In this document: piece by piece, positions 11,701 to 26,000 of the stretch | Position numbering within the stretch: the first letter of the stretch is position 1 | Layout: the number at the start of each line of letters is the position of its first letter | Assembly: GCA_023238725.1 (NCBI GenBank) | Contig: CM041548.1 | Location: forward strand, 16,327,752 to 16,391,751 | Direction of reading: 5' to 3' | DNA length: 64,000 nucleotides | DNA from: Scortum barcoo | Taxonomy: Eukaryota; Chordata; Actinopteri; Centrarchiformes; Terapontidae | The notes under the pieces: model-generated | The model's database searches: none | Told to the model about the DNA's origin: nothing | What the model saw: only the letters and a program-made list of their open reading frames with translations | Translations under genes and position numbers: made by a program

Positions 11701-14700
11701 TCTGGTTGTGGTCCATCTGTCTGAGCTTCACTGGCCTGGTGGGGACATGATCTGTGTCTGTGTTGCGAAGAGAAGGTCGAGTGGCCCAGAGCTCCATATG
11801 AGGACATCTAGAGATGCACTTGGACACACAGACTCATTTCCATTACCTGTGATACCTTCACACATGGACTAAACCCATGAACTCAGTTTATCTACAGTTT
11901 ATTACGACTCATGTTTAACTTCATATATGATTGATGATGATGTTCTCTTGTACATGTGGCATCTATTGCACGTCTGTCCATCCCAGGGAGAGGGATCCCT
12001 CATCTGTGGCTCTTCCTCAGGTTTCTTCTTTTTCCCATAAAGGGTTTTTTGAAGTTTTTCCTGACCCGGTTCGAGGGTCTTAAGGAACAGAGGGTGTCAC
12101 AATTGTACAGATTATAAAGCCCTCAGAGGCAAACGATGTTTGTGATTTGGGGCTTTTTTTTTTTTTTTTACATTGGCCTGTTAAAGTCACTCCATTAGTA
12201 TACATACATTCTGTTTTTAAGACACAGAATAGTTGAGAAAGCACAGGAAGCCTGTGAGAGTCACAACCACCTCATCACATCATACAGCTAAAAAAAAAAT
12301 ATCTGGCTGCACCTGCGGTTCCTTTTCTGCTGCTGACTCACTGCCAATCAGTCAAGTCAGATCCATTCATAAAAACATGGTGTCAACTGCCACAGTGCAA
12401 AAGAAAATACCCAGCAATCAATACTTCCTGCGGGGAGAGTTGCTGTGTTCCCTGATGGCGGCGCACCATCACAAACTGCTGTGTCATAACCTGCCTACAG
12501 GTACAAAGAGGCCGTGATGTCCGACCGAATCCGCACCCAGTCGATCGGGCTCAAGGACTTCCTGCGTCTCTGCTCAGGGTGACTCATTTCCAACTGTACG
12601 TGGTGTAATGGTGCTGACAGAGAGGACAGGCTTATTGATTGCCATGGGAGAGGTCTCATACTCTTTCACACAGGACGGGACAGCATGGCGGCCTTTTAGT
12701 TTGGAAGTGAGATATTTCCCAAATAAAAAAAAAAAAAAAACCCTGACATTTTGTTCTTCCTGTTTTTCAGCTGATACAACGAGAACCTTGTTAAAAACAG
12801 GAATAACTCATTTAACTCAACTTTCAGGGCGGCTCTCCTGTTTAAATATTTTTTTGTTCAGATTGTCTGTGGTGTTGATTCAACTCAAAGGTCACTTTTT
12901 AGAGCTGTAGTTTGAAGTGGTGTTGAGAAAATATCACAGCACGTTAGTTCAGTATTCAGAGTTACTTGTGAACTAGGCTTTAGCCTTTATGACCTTTTTA
13001 TTTATAATAGTTGCACATTCATCTAATACAACAGCTCCTACAGTACTAGGCAGCCGCACAAGTGACCTATATAAAATTGAACATCATTTTCACAGTTCTC
13101 TACCTGGTTGTAACCACTTTCACTTCATCTACCTTGTTTTCTTCTGCTGTGAAACACCACATATGCTCAACCTACACTATACAAATAAATGTTAAAAAAA
13201 TACAGATTAGCAGTATGTGTTCAAAGATTCAGCTAATTACCACATTTATAAGGCAGTTCCAAGATGAACTAACATTTCTATTTAGTCTCCTACTTTACTG
13301 GCTGTAAAATCTGCAAAATTCAAAGAGTAAAAGTCTCATAAGTCACGATGACGTGTTTTAGGCACCAGAAAACGAGAACTGCAGTCTAACTTCTCCTAAT
13401 CTGTGTCAACCACTGGGTTATATTCCTGTTTAGACTTTCTGTTTTCTCCACCTCCTCCACACAGCCAATATGTCATGTTGATACTTATCAGGATGGAGAT
13501 ATGGTGAAAAGATCTTAACTTGTCAAAGATTTTAAAGATCCTGGGAAAGCATTTTACTTTACTTTAGAGACTTTATATCTCAGCTCCACTGCCTTTAAGA
13601 GTCAAATATTGCATTGTCTATTACACTACATTCATTCAACAGTTATAGTTACCTATTACTTTTTTAAATTAAACAAAATATATGACCAACTTACAATCAT
13701 GATGCAATGTGACAGATTGAACTACTTATATTCTACTTTTAATACTTTACGTACATTTTGACGACAATACTTCTGTACTTTTACCTGAGTAAAATCTTAA
13801 AAACAGAACTTTACAGCGTGCTATCACTATGTTTACTTCAGTAAAGAGTCTCGGTACTTCTTCCACCATTGTTGTTTTGTGTTTATTATCATAATGTTGT
13901 TTTCATGCAGCCCTCTTTGGCCAGTTTTCTCTTGAAGAAAGTGTGTGAAGTTCAAAGTGAATGAACAGGAGGAAAATGTATTATTGATGGTATACTGTGG
14001 ATCAGCTCACCTTCTCCCACCATGGACACTCCTATAGACATCCCCATGAACTTGCTCTTCGTCCATACGTGGGCGTTGACGCACATCCTCCTCTCCCGGC
14101 ACTCACAGTAAAACCCGGACACCGGTGGATGATGGGACACCTGCTCCGCCACAAATCGGACTCTGTAGCAGCCTCCTGCTGATTCATCGCCCTGCTGCGT
14201 GTTGTTGGGGCCCCTGCTCGGCTCCCAAGAAGACCCCTGGTTCGATCGGGCCAAAGGCTTGACTTTGTCCCGAGGCACTTCCCAGGAACAGTGGAAGGTC
14301 TCCCCCAGCACAGGGTTGTAGGGCTTCTTGGCCACGGCGCCTTTCCGTCCCTCATGGAAGGCGGTCAGGTAGTACTCGACAAAGCGGACGATTCGGTCCT
14401 CGGCCGTGGCCCCAGCCGTGATTGACAGGAACATGTCAGGGTGGGCCATGAAGTTGGCGTACATCTCCAGCAGTGATCGCTTTTCCAAAATGAAAGTAGG
14501 CAACACCACCTAGGAAAGCCAAAATGTTTAAAGGATATGATTTATTTAGGGAACAACGATCGCCTCAAAAATGACACAATAAATATGTGATACACATTTT
14601 ACCCGTGTGAGGTCCATGCCCAGTTTGAGCTGGGAGAGCAGGTGGAGGATGATGCTCCGCTGGTCGTCCAGGACACCCAGGTCCTCCTCTTCGTTATCCT

Positions 14701-17700
14701 CCGTATCTGTCACCTCTTCAGTAGGGCTGATGTCTTCCAGCCCTGTGTGGTGCTATGAAAACAAAAAGAGAGTAGAAGATTTCATCATTTTCAGCTTGTC
14801 TGTCTCAATGAAAAGGTTGAATGGAAAAGTTTTGGGAGAAAATTAGGTAAAGAAAATATGTTTTGGTATCAAAATTTCAGGAAATTAGAGTACAGCATAA
14901 TGATGACAATTTTGCACCACAAAGCCCCTGAGACAAAAAAAGATTAAAACATTAAATAGCCTCTTATTCTTTTGTATCTGCTTGTTGTTTCAATTTGAGT
15001 TTTTCCATTACAGCTAGTATTTTTAATCACTCTCTATGAGCTCTGAGGGGTTGCGAGATGACTACAGGATAAGGTTGTGTTATTCTTTATTTGTCTTATT
15101 GTCAATAAATCCCATGAAAACCAATTGTTACACTGTCTCTCAACACATTTTGACATCTCCATTTTCAGCTCAAAGCTCACTGGTTCCTACTGAAGACATA
15201 AATCAGTTTTATGTCAGTTTTTACAGTTTTACAGTGTAAAGCAGCATGTTTGTGGTTTGCCTCAAAATAAACTATAGTGACTTTTCATTAAAACATTGTC
15301 ACATGTCACCCAGTGCAGCCTTGTGTCTAATTGATGAGATAATACTTGTTTTAATATTCAATTAATGTTGGTTTTGGCGTTTATATGGGATTTGTTGACA
15401 ATAATGAAAACATAGACTATAACCTACCCTTTTTATTAACTACATAGCAAATAAGTTACAAATTGTGTTTATTTTTTCTGACTTTCGTGGTCTGCAATGT
15501 GACCTTTCTGTACATCTTCAGGCCTCTTAAAAAGATTTACATTAAACGATCTCTGATATGAATTTCCCTCTTTACTTGTGACTCATAGAAATATCACCTG
15601 TGACAAAAGATCCCAGAGTAAAAAGGTTATGAAGAATTGATGTAACTGCTAAAAATAGTCTGGTGGTGCTCACTCTTCCAAATATTCACAGATACAATGC
15701 GCTTTTTACTGTGACACCTGTCACTTGAAAAGGCCACGAGGAGGAAGAAGCCATTTTCCCCCACCAACGTCCAACTGTCAATACCAACGATAAGGTCACC
15801 CCACTCATTTGGAGGCAAGGCCTGTTACAGGGGCAACCTCTAAATACCAAAGGACACAACCTCATTTAGTTTTCACTGCAGCCCATTCACACTCCATTCA
15901 GCCATGTCGTGGCCTGCCGACAGCATTAGGAGCACTTCATTTCTTTGAGTACCTTTTGTGTGCCTCTTATAGCCTTCAGCGCCTTCATAATGCCTTCATG
16001 AGCACATGATAGTTTGGTCAAAGCAGACAAATGTTGTGTCCTTCATCTTGTGTGCCGGCATTCAACTGGAAACCGATCTAGTTGAGGTTAAAGAAGAGCT
16101 GATGCCTTTGATATCTCCTGCAGTAACTTGGGGCAGGAAGGAAGGGAAAGAAAAAAACAAGAAAGAGGCTGATATATAATGCAGAAAGTGCTCTCGAGCC
16201 TGTGGGCAACAACAACTGTCTGTACACTCCCACCGCCCCTCCTCCATGTCTATCTGTGTCTCTGTGCAATAACATTCAGTGCATATGTGTCCTTTTTTCC
16301 CAACTTGTAGACGTCTCATTTTAGTGAAGGTGCTGCTGGTGGAGAGGGGAAAAAAGCAAAATAAGCAGGAATACTGAGCTGAAACCCCAGGCAGCATAAT
16401 TGGACAGAGAGCTCCTGCAGAAACGCCGGAGAAAAAGAGATTTCCAGGACCTGAGTGCCAGTCTGTCACCTGAATATTTCATTCAATGCATGCATGCCAA
16501 AAGCCCCACACATCCACGCCGAACACACTCTCTCTGCACTAAAAACATTTCATAGAAAAGGAACAACACACACACACATACATGCACACACACACGTGAG
16601 GGAGCATGCTTGAACACACAAGTACACAGGAGTCCCTGGAGCTGGTTGGTTCTCGCAGCAGAGTGATATATATATATAGAAGTGAAAAGGAAAGGAGAGG
16701 AGGTACTGTGGGGGGAGGTCTGTTATGATTCCAGTGGTTCTAACTAATTAAAGAGGCTCTTGAGAGCAACAGGAAATTACTGCTGAAGAGGTCAGAGCAT
16801 CTCTGCGGAAGCCCTCGAGTGAATATATTGGCGGACTGAGTGGCTGTCATTAGCTAAGACTTTTTAATGCAGTTTAACTTCTCCAGGAGTGGGCAATAAT
16901 GTGTCTCAAATAATAGATAGGTACAAGAGAGCGTGTGTAAGGGGGAGGAGAAGAGAGCGTGCAAAACAAAAGGTTTCTGAAGGAGTTTTTGTTGGTCACT
17001 GAAACATGAAATCTCTTATTTGAACATTTAGTTGCAACATCTTCTATACTTTTATGTCTCAAAACATCCTCAGCATCGCTCAATTCAATTTCTGTCCATT
17101 AAATCACATATCTAAACTTTAGCACTACGTTTAACTTTTAGAGACTGCTTGTGCTATGAAAAGGCACATGGACAGGAACATGTAACATACATACAAGTGA
17201 CAAATTGAAGGAAAAACCAACATAAAGTGTCTTAGTAAGATGTTGGGCCACAATGTGATGCCAGAGCAGCTTCTATGTTCCTTGGCTTTGATTCTCCAAG
17301 TCTTTGAGGGGTCCAGAGGGATTAACATATTTCCCATAGTTGTTCAGTTGCGTTGAGATCTGATTCACAGAACTCTTATCCTCATCAGACCATTCAGTGA
17401 CCCCTCGTGTCCTGTGGATGGGGGTATTGCCATCCAGGAAGAGGCCCCTCCCACCAGGATATAAATGTTTCATCATAGGATAACGGTGACCAACTTTGTA
17501 TTGATTTGCAGTGACCCTTCTCTCTAAGGGGAACAAGTGGACCCAAACCATGCCAGCAAAATGCCCCCTGTAGTGCCACAGCATCCCTTCACAGTAGGGC
17601 TCAAGCATTCAGTGTTCTCCTTTAATTTGTCACTCCTCTGCATGTATCGATAGACAAAGCTCTTGTTTGTTGGTGTCACAGTGGCCATTGTCAAAAGGAT

Positions 17701-19273
17701 CGTATAATGCACAGCAGTGTAAACAACTGTAACCTTAAAAACATGTTAAAGAGTTAGCTGATAGCTAAATTGACTAAATGTGGTGGATACTTATGTTTAT
17801 TGTTACCACTATTAATGAGGCACCCTTTATGAAGAATTAATATGTTGCGATTACCAGTAAAAAAAATCCTTTTAAGTTTCTCTTCAACCACAGTCTATTA
17901 CTTAATGACTTATTAAGCTTTATAACAGCAGATCTGATGTTTTACCACAAAGTGAGAAACCCAAGAGCATTTTATACTGTGATGGAAAAAGCATTCAGAT
18001 TTTTTATTTATGCATAAGTAATAGTAAAAAAACAAAGTAAAGTAGAAGTTCTGCATTTAAAAGCTTACTTGAACTTGCAACTGATTTCTGATGTCGACCC
18101 CTTGTTAAGTTGGTCAATATGGTGAACATGACATCAATCAGCTGCTTATTCACACATCCAGCAGAGCAACGATATCATTCATATTTTTATTCGCTTGACA
18201 AACGGAAGTCCAATTTTCACTCTTCCTGTTTTCAGTCTCTACTAACCTGAAATTTTTAGCTCTTCAGCTAAATGCTCCAGTATGTTTGTGAGATGCTAAC
18301 TGTGGCGGTCTGCTGTTTGGTGGTAAACGTGTTTTTCGAGCCTTTTCACTGACAGACAGCTAAACGATGAGCTGAAACTTGCTACACAATAAATCCCGGC
18401 AGAGCTGCAGATAATACCAAAAGTGATAATACCCTATACGTTCATCACAACACGCAACCCATTTCATGTTTTTTATACCATTTGATACACTTATAAAATA
18501 AATATTGTTTTTAGCCAGTCTAGATATCTTGTTCAGGGATGATACTTCAACGTTTTCCATTTAAAAAAAAACATTTCAGGAACTTTTAAAAACGCTGTTC
18601 GTGCAAACATTTACCACCAGAACGAGCCCTGCTGGCTAGTTTGTTGTATAATTTATGAAGACAACAAAGGCTCTCAGTGTTGGAGGAAAACTATGCTTCC
18701 CATTCCAGATAAATGATGTTTACTGCTAAAATGCACCCCGGTGCATGCTGGGTAAAGCCTTTAGGCTGCAACTTCACTATTCACCCCCGTCTCCAAAACA
18801 GATGCAAAGACAAACAATTTGCCCTGCAAGGACGCAAACACTCACACTGCATTGCTGTGTAGCTACAGGCTTGACCGGCATAAAACTGGATCTCATCTCC
18901 AAAAAGAGGAGAAAAAAAGTCAGTAAAATCCAGTAAAAGGCAGAGAAGTTGGAGCTCCACAAACAGGATGGCCACTGCAGGCTTGAGTCTGTAAAATCCA
19001 ATTAAGAGGTGTACTCTCAATGGGAAACCTGTCAAAAAATGTATCTTTTGAAGAGTTTAAAGCACTGATGGGCACCGTGGACGAAAATAAAACACTCTCC
19101 TTTCTCAGCTGGATTTGCTGACTGAGTGAGCAGCCTTCTTATAGGGGAGCCCTGGGTCTTGTTAGCGAGACGCACAATGTGGTTGAGTTGAGGTGGCGAG
19201 CTGCTGTGCGTGACTTGCAGAGAGAGAGTCTCTCTCCTCTCTGCCCACCACCCACTCTGAAAAACATGGAGAG

Positions 19274-19322
<49 letters not shown>

Positions 19323-20022
19323 TCAGGGAAAGTCCCAGTGACGTTTCCCTCTGCAACCTCCCATCATCCCTCTGGCATGTTTCCCTACATCACTTTCCAT
19401 TTTTACATCCCCCGCTCTCCTCCCTCTTCTGACATGGCTTCCCTGCCTCCAACCTTCCCTCCACACCTCCACCTTTTCCTGCTCGTCTCTACTACATGTG
19501 GTAGGGGTGTGTATGTGAGTCTGCTTAATTACCACCACTCTGGCAGCTCTGCAGACCTACAGTAATCAACTCGTTTTTAGGAACTCGTGGGCAGCTGTCC
19601 TGACTCTTCAACGCACAATTTTTTTTTTACTTTTATTGCAACCTCTCTCTCTTCTTTCTCACGCTTTCTCCCTTCGTCTCTGTCTCTCTTCAGCTGTCTT
19701 CTTCTCTCAATCCGTTCCGGCCCGACAGTCCTCCTTTTAATTGACTCCAGTCTCATATTTGATTCATTCCTCCTCTCTCCTCCTCCGCCCTCATGCTGTC
19801 ATCTCTGCCATTGTTTCTTCCATTCACCCTCCCGCTCCCTCGTTTCCTCATTCATGCCATCCGCTATTCTGTTTCATCGCCATCTTTCTCCTTAACTGTC
19901 TCCTCAGCCATTCACATGGTCCCCCTCCTCCCCCACCTCCGCCACCCCGCTCCTTCCTGCTCTCTATTTTTTTTCACTCAATCTGAATCCTTCACAGTTT
20001 CCTTTCTGTCTACCTCTCTCTG

Positions 20023-20060
<38 letters not shown>

Positions 20061-23000
20061 AGCTCATCAGGGGACAGTGTGGGCGTCTGCAGAAGGCTCG
20101 GATGGGGCGAGTCTGCTCGTGCTCCAACTTCAAAGGCTCCTTTTCCGCCTCGGCTTCAAGCAGCTAAACTTTGACGTCCTCCCTCACCTCTTCATCCCCT
20201 ATCATCATCATCATCATCACTTCCATCTCCCATTTCCACTTTTCACCACCTGAGAACCACGGGATGGCGTGCTGCGGGGTGCACGAGACTCAACTCCTCA
20301 ACCTTTTGCTGTGAAATCGTCCCCTGTCAGACGTGTCCTCTTTCCATCTCTACCTTTGAAGCGTCTGTGTTAGAGTAAAGTGGATTTCTCCTCTTCCTCC
20401 TCCTCCTTCTTTGGGTGAAGTCAACATGAAAAAAAAAGTTTAATAGTATTATTAGTCATCACCGGCGCAGGGAGGAGGCTTTGTTGTGCTAATTAAATAT
20501 TTTTGTCTCCACCCAGCTCAAACTAGATTTTAATTAGTTGGATGTGTTTCCTGCTGAGTTTTAGATGATAAACAGGTAAAACAGTGCACAATGAAGATTA
20601 GTATGTACTGTATAGACTTAGTATTTCCTATGGATTTTGGACATGCTGTGGGAACTAAAACCCTCTTTGCGCATTTCTGTCTGCGTTTCTGAAGCGGTGA
20701 GATAACATTGTTTTAAACTTCATGAAATACAACAGGAAACGTTTGACCCTCGCTCTAATTATGAGACCAGCGCAACCCAGTGGTACTTAAGGGGCCAGTA
20801 TGTTTCTTCGGAGCTGCTTGTTGGATGGTAAAATAGCTTCAGAAACCCCCCAAAAAACCTTCCTGTATTTCAGTAACTGTCTAAACCCATTCACACCCAC
20901 TTCACACAGTGACTGGTCGACTGTGTGGAGGTCAGACAGGAGCCAAGGTTTGAATTTCTCTTGAGGTCTGGGATTTTTTTCCATTCTTGACACAAATATT
21001 AACACTTCTTTACACACACTTTTCTTGTATAACAAAGTGCAGCAGTATGAATGTCTTCCAGGAGACAGTGTTGGAACATGTAGAAGATGAAGAAAGCAAC
21101 TCTGCAAAGCTGATGTACAATCACACTCCCCGCCTGTGTTTTTAAATCCAGCTTTCTTAGCGAACAAGCCTAAAGTTACTTACTGCTTGTTAATCCACCG
21201 CTGCAGTGGGCACAGGAACAAATTCAGTGTTTTAACAGCGATGACAGCACATAAAGGCTGATGAAACACCAGCTACAGCTGCAGTACATACAACCCATAG
21301 GGCTGAAACTAATTATTTTCAATCATCTGCTGATATTTTATATTTGTAAATGAATAATTTAGTCTGTAAAATAAGTTTAAAACTGAGAAAAAAAACACAA
21401 TTTCCCAAAGCTTTGATGGCATCTTTAGATAGCGTGTTATCTCTGACTTACAGTCCAAAACGTAAAGATAAAACATTCAATTTACAAAAACTGATAAATT
21501 AACAATTAAACAGCTATAAAAATAGTTTTTGCTTGATTAGTTTCCTGCCAACTAATCAACCAATCAGTCAGTTGTATTTGGACATTCAGATCAGTCATTA
21601 TTGTTTTGTATACTTTGTTGTTACACAAAAGAAAACATTGTCTAGGCTGTCACCCAAATTGTCTCTTAATCACTAGTTATGTTATCTGTCATGCTATTGG
21701 TCCTACACAACATTTCAAGTATGGGGGTCCACCTGTCTGTTTGGAGGGAAAGGTCACAGAAAATCAATATAAAGTTATTCTGAGTGATCACCTTTAATGC
21801 TTATGGTGAAACATTTCTATCCTGATGGGACGGGTCTCTTCTAGGATGATTTGAATCATGTCAATTATATGCTTTGGCCTTCACAATCACCACATCTCAA
21901 CCCAACTGAATACTTACTGGAATTTTTAGAGCGACATGTTAGACGGCGCTCTCCACCACCATCATTAAATACAAAATGTGGAAATATCATTTGGAAGAAT
22001 GGCGGCCCAAACACCTTACTAAGACTATTTATGTTGTTTTTTCATTTTTCCTTCCTTCCTCTGTGAGTCTATTTGTGCATTTTGCACCTTGCCTATGCAT
22101 ATTTTCCCCTCGACAGCAGTAAGGAAATAAAAAAAAACAACACATTCGTAACTTCATGCATTTATTTCAACTTAAACTAAGAAAAGGCTAAAATGTTCTT
22201 TTTTAAAAGTTAAAGATAAATTTGTTATAAGTGTGTGGCTTTCTGTAATGATAAGTTTGGATAAGTATTGGTGTTCCACCTGACCTCCCTCTTTATCAGG
22301 ACGACATTTTCACCATCAGGACTGCAGCTGACTCCATGTGTTTAGTTTCATATCATTCTCACAACCCCTCAGGCAGCCCTGTCTGTGCTTGTAACGCCAA
22401 CAATCATAACATAATCACTTAAAAAGACCCTCTTCTCCACTTAAAATCACTAAATTTCCAAACACTGTGTGCTGTATCCTTTATTTGAATAAGAATTGCT
22501 GCCTGGAGGAGCGAAATATTTCTAATACATTGATGGTTTCACAACTAAAGTCAGTGTTTCTCCCTCTGTTAAATGTCAGGTAAGTTTTGAATGTCAGCTT
22601 CCAGGGAGATACTGAAGAGGTTTCTGAGGGCTTCCAGTTCTGATCCCTTTTTGAATTTATCTCAGAGCTACAGGTTATTTATACTTTGCATTTCATATAT
22701 CAAGTATAGAAGTGTTACTACCACTAACACTATTTATTAATAACAGGCCTGCAAACTCCAGACGTGCACAAATCGCGAGGGAGCCATATTTTTCGTTAAA
22801 AACTGAGAATTTTGCAGAGAGGCAACATGTTTGCAGCTATGTAATAAAACCTGTAGTAATTTTACATTGATTAGCAGCTTTAAGGGCACTTAAATGGTAA
22901 CAGATGTCTGGACAGATTGCACAGCGCTTACCGATTAATCTTAATTTAGGACATAATAAAACCTAAAAATATTCTGAGCGGGGAACTACGGCACAGACAA

Positions 23001-26000
23001 CACTGAGAATGATTAACAGTGAAGCTATTTTAACATGTTGGGATGGGAGTGGGGGGGCAAAAAGCAGTGAAGTGTCTTTTCTCAGGTGCACAGTGCTTGA
23101 GAAGAAATATACCTCTTGAATGGTTATGAATGAGAACGAGCGAATCAACACCGTGCCAGAGTCAGACCTCCCACTTTCTCTTCTTCTTCTTCAAAAAGTG
23201 AAGCAAGCAGGGCTAAGATGTTGAGTCTCAGTGCCTCATGCATAAATTATAACCAGCAGTTTCATCAGCACAGTATCTAATGAGAGGATATAAAATACAG
23301 CCCGCACAGACACAGTGGTTAGATACTCACACACACACACACACTTAAACAAAGATAAAAAAACTGTACATCATCGCACTCAGCGGTGAGTCATCCTGAG
23401 GCCAGTGAGAGTTGTAATTCCCAGTGGGAGATGACAGTAATCTCTGACACCGACGATATCTCCCACTCAGTGAAAACGCATGACAAAAAAAAGGCCGCCG
23501 GCATCTACATCAATATCAAATCCAATACTAATACAACGGATTCCTAACTTTTAATAGATTCACACAGTTTGTCTGTATCTTGTTTCATTTGGTAACAAGC
23601 CGCTACAAAGATGTGACACAACAAATGATGCTAACTTATTCTGGTGTGACCCTCCAGTGGGATTAAGGAGTATTTTTTTTCTCCTTTTTCCTTCCTGATC
23701 TGCTGATACTGTGTGAATGCCTAAAAACATAACGGAAACTTTAAGTGAACTGTTGTTGGTGGTACTGTGGTTAATGAAAGTGCCAAGTTCTGACAAGAAA
23801 GAAGAGAGGAATAAAAAGTCTCTCTGGTTCTGCTCCATCAATTTTGTTTTTTTTACCATCCATCATCAGTCCAACAATGTAGTATCAGTGGAGTACTCCT
23901 TTATACTACATGCTACATTAACATTTTGAGAGTCGACTTGTTAAACCAGCAGTTAGATTTCTCAGCTCCGGTTCGCAGCTTGAACAATTATCCAGTGAAG
24001 CGTTGAGTAAAGCCAACTCACAGCAAACTCTTAGGCTATAGGCTAATGTGTAATATATCCAGTGATCATATACACTCCAGTTTTAAATCAGACTGATGGA
24101 AATCTCTGCAACAGGGTTTTTTTTTTCCTCTGACATGAAGTCGAAAGAAAATGGAGAACTGAGAAACGTTCAGCACCAGACGAGTTTGTCTGGGAGCTTT
24201 GAGGAAAAGAGCAACAAAGATCCTTTGCATTTGAAGACGATGAACTTTAAGGAGCAATTCAGCCTCAGAAAATGACATGACATAAATCAGGGAGCTGCTT
24301 ATTCAACACAGGATTTACTGTAGTTCTTTTTCATGAACATTTTGTTGGGGGTGTTAATCCAGCGGGTTTGACGTCAACAGTCTCAGTGTCACTGTTTCTG
24401 TTTATTTGTGCAGATCGATGCATGTGTCGAGAAAGCTCTATTGATCTGGTTGTCTGCCTTCAGAGATACAAAGTAAAGCTGGAACTATCTTGATTATTGA
24501 AAAAATGGTCTTTTTAAACAAAAATTCACAGGTACTGGCTCTTCAAATGAATTAATGTTTGTCGGTTTTCTTAGTCTGATGAATTTAATAACTTTGGGTT
24601 TGGGACAGTTGGTTGAACAAAGCAAGCAAGTTAAAGACATCACCTCGGACTCTGGGAACATGTGATGGGTATTTTACACTATTTTTTTGACAAAATACAG
24701 ACCAAGCAACTAATCAGTTAATCTAAAAAAATAACAGCACCATTAACTGGTATTCAAACTGAGCTGCAGTCCTTATACAGACCATACAAAATGTCTTTTT
24801 AGGTGCGTATATGCAGAGAAGAAATAAAGTGTATTTTATGGTGTCTCATGTATATTGAAAAAAGAGAGGCAGGTGGTATTTCCAGTTTCCTAAACTAAAT
24901 CTAGAGCTCAATAACGAGAGTGGATTACAGAGCAGAGAGTGAGTCATGGTTTGATATTTTCCACGCTGAGCTACAACCTGAGAACACGCTGCTCTTATTT
25001 TGATGTTTTCCCTCAGGGACTGACAGGACCCTAATGCCTGTTAATAAGGTAGAATTGGGGCAGCGTCATGTTAACACTTTTTATTACTTTGGCTGACTGA
25101 AGTTTGCAAGTTTAGATGCAAAACAAACCTTATTCACCTACTCGAATAAAAATGTAAGTTCATTATTCCATTGCAAACTTCAAGTCGACCACAAACTGAC
25201 CCACAAATACGAAGAGACACTGATGCAATTCAGACGTTTTCATTATTACAATTAATGTTGTGTTAACATGTAAATCTCTCTCTGGTAGTGCAACACACTC
25301 ATTTATTCAATGATACAGAAGAAGAGTTAAACATCAGATGACTCTGCTGCCCTCTGCTGGAATAAAAGAAGAAACAATAGTGAAAAGAAGAAAGGAGTTT
25401 TTTGCTCAAAATAAAAGAGATAGGAAATAAAAGCACCTTCTCATACAGCTCAAACTATTTAGTTAACTGCTGTTAAATTGTTTTTTTCTTATGCCTTTCT
25501 AGAGGATTTCCACCTTTTTACATATTTTTATAGAAGAAAAAAATCTATCCAATCTCCAGCTAAATTACGTAAAAAAGTTAGAAAATCAATTAAAATCAGG
25601 CACTCAGGAAGGAATATTCCCTCTCCTACTGTCTTTTTCTGTTCATGCAGAGCTGACTGATGGTCTATCATTAACTGTCTATATTACAGCTGTTCATATC
25701 TGCAGTGATACAGCTGAAGGGTCTAATCTGTGGCAAGAGAGTGTGCCGGTGCCGTTGAAAATGCATTAAACCACCTGATTTCTGCAAGTGATTGCAATTT
25801 TTTCCTCCATTTTCTCACCGTCACGCACTGGCCCCCGTGCTTCCGCTTGTTGGCTGCACTCTAGGGCCAAATATCAAACGCCACCATGGTGCTAAATAAT
25901 TCAAATAGCAAACCTTTATTATTCTGGTGTAATGTATTTCCTTCTTTGCGCTCAGGGCTACTCACAAGATTACAGGAAAAATAGTAAACTGGCAAACGGC

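Larger units (their letters stand above)
10786..12150 (+). mobile_element. L2 (Maui-like) non-LTR retrotransposon, 5'-truncated
   Basis: Translation from 10790 gives KTLQLVQNAAARVLT, HITLVLASLHWLPVKFR and LLTYKALHGLA, then after a +1 shift PSYLNELITPYHPTRVL, GGRAFSYQAPVLWNQLP and FKNRLKTFLF. This is the conserved C-terminus of the L2-clade reverse transcriptase ORF. The 3' UTR shows the usual L2 landmarks: TTATGCTGCTATAGGCTTAG, GGGAGAGGGATCC, GTTTTTCCTGACCCGG and ATTATAAAGCCCTCAGAGGC. An extra base near 10977 (CAACC for expected CACC) breaks the frame, so it is dead. Endonuclease and most of the reverse transcriptase are missing. Confidence 0.85.
8902..14010 (-). other. osbpl10: osbpl10 intron, 5.1 kb, holding an L2 LINE fragment
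   Basis: It carries a simple AAT repeat at 10749, a 5'-truncated L2-like element at 10786-12150 in the opposite orientation to the gene, and a MITE-like fragment at 13540-13870. The remainder is AT-rich with no recognised function. Confidence 0.75.

Noticed and set aside
16062..16469. 135-codon minus frame
   Set aside because: Low-complexity Ser/Phe-rich translation, no domain, no splice context.
19162..19565. Arg/Glu- and Ser/Leu-rich frames
   Set aside because: Products of translating the (GA)n repeat.
19587..20167. Three overlapping Pro/Ser/Leu-rich frames
   Set aside because: They follow from the pyrimidine-rich composition; open in several frames at once.
20787..21167. 126-codon minus frame
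   Set aside because: No recognised similarity or exon signals; likely chance.
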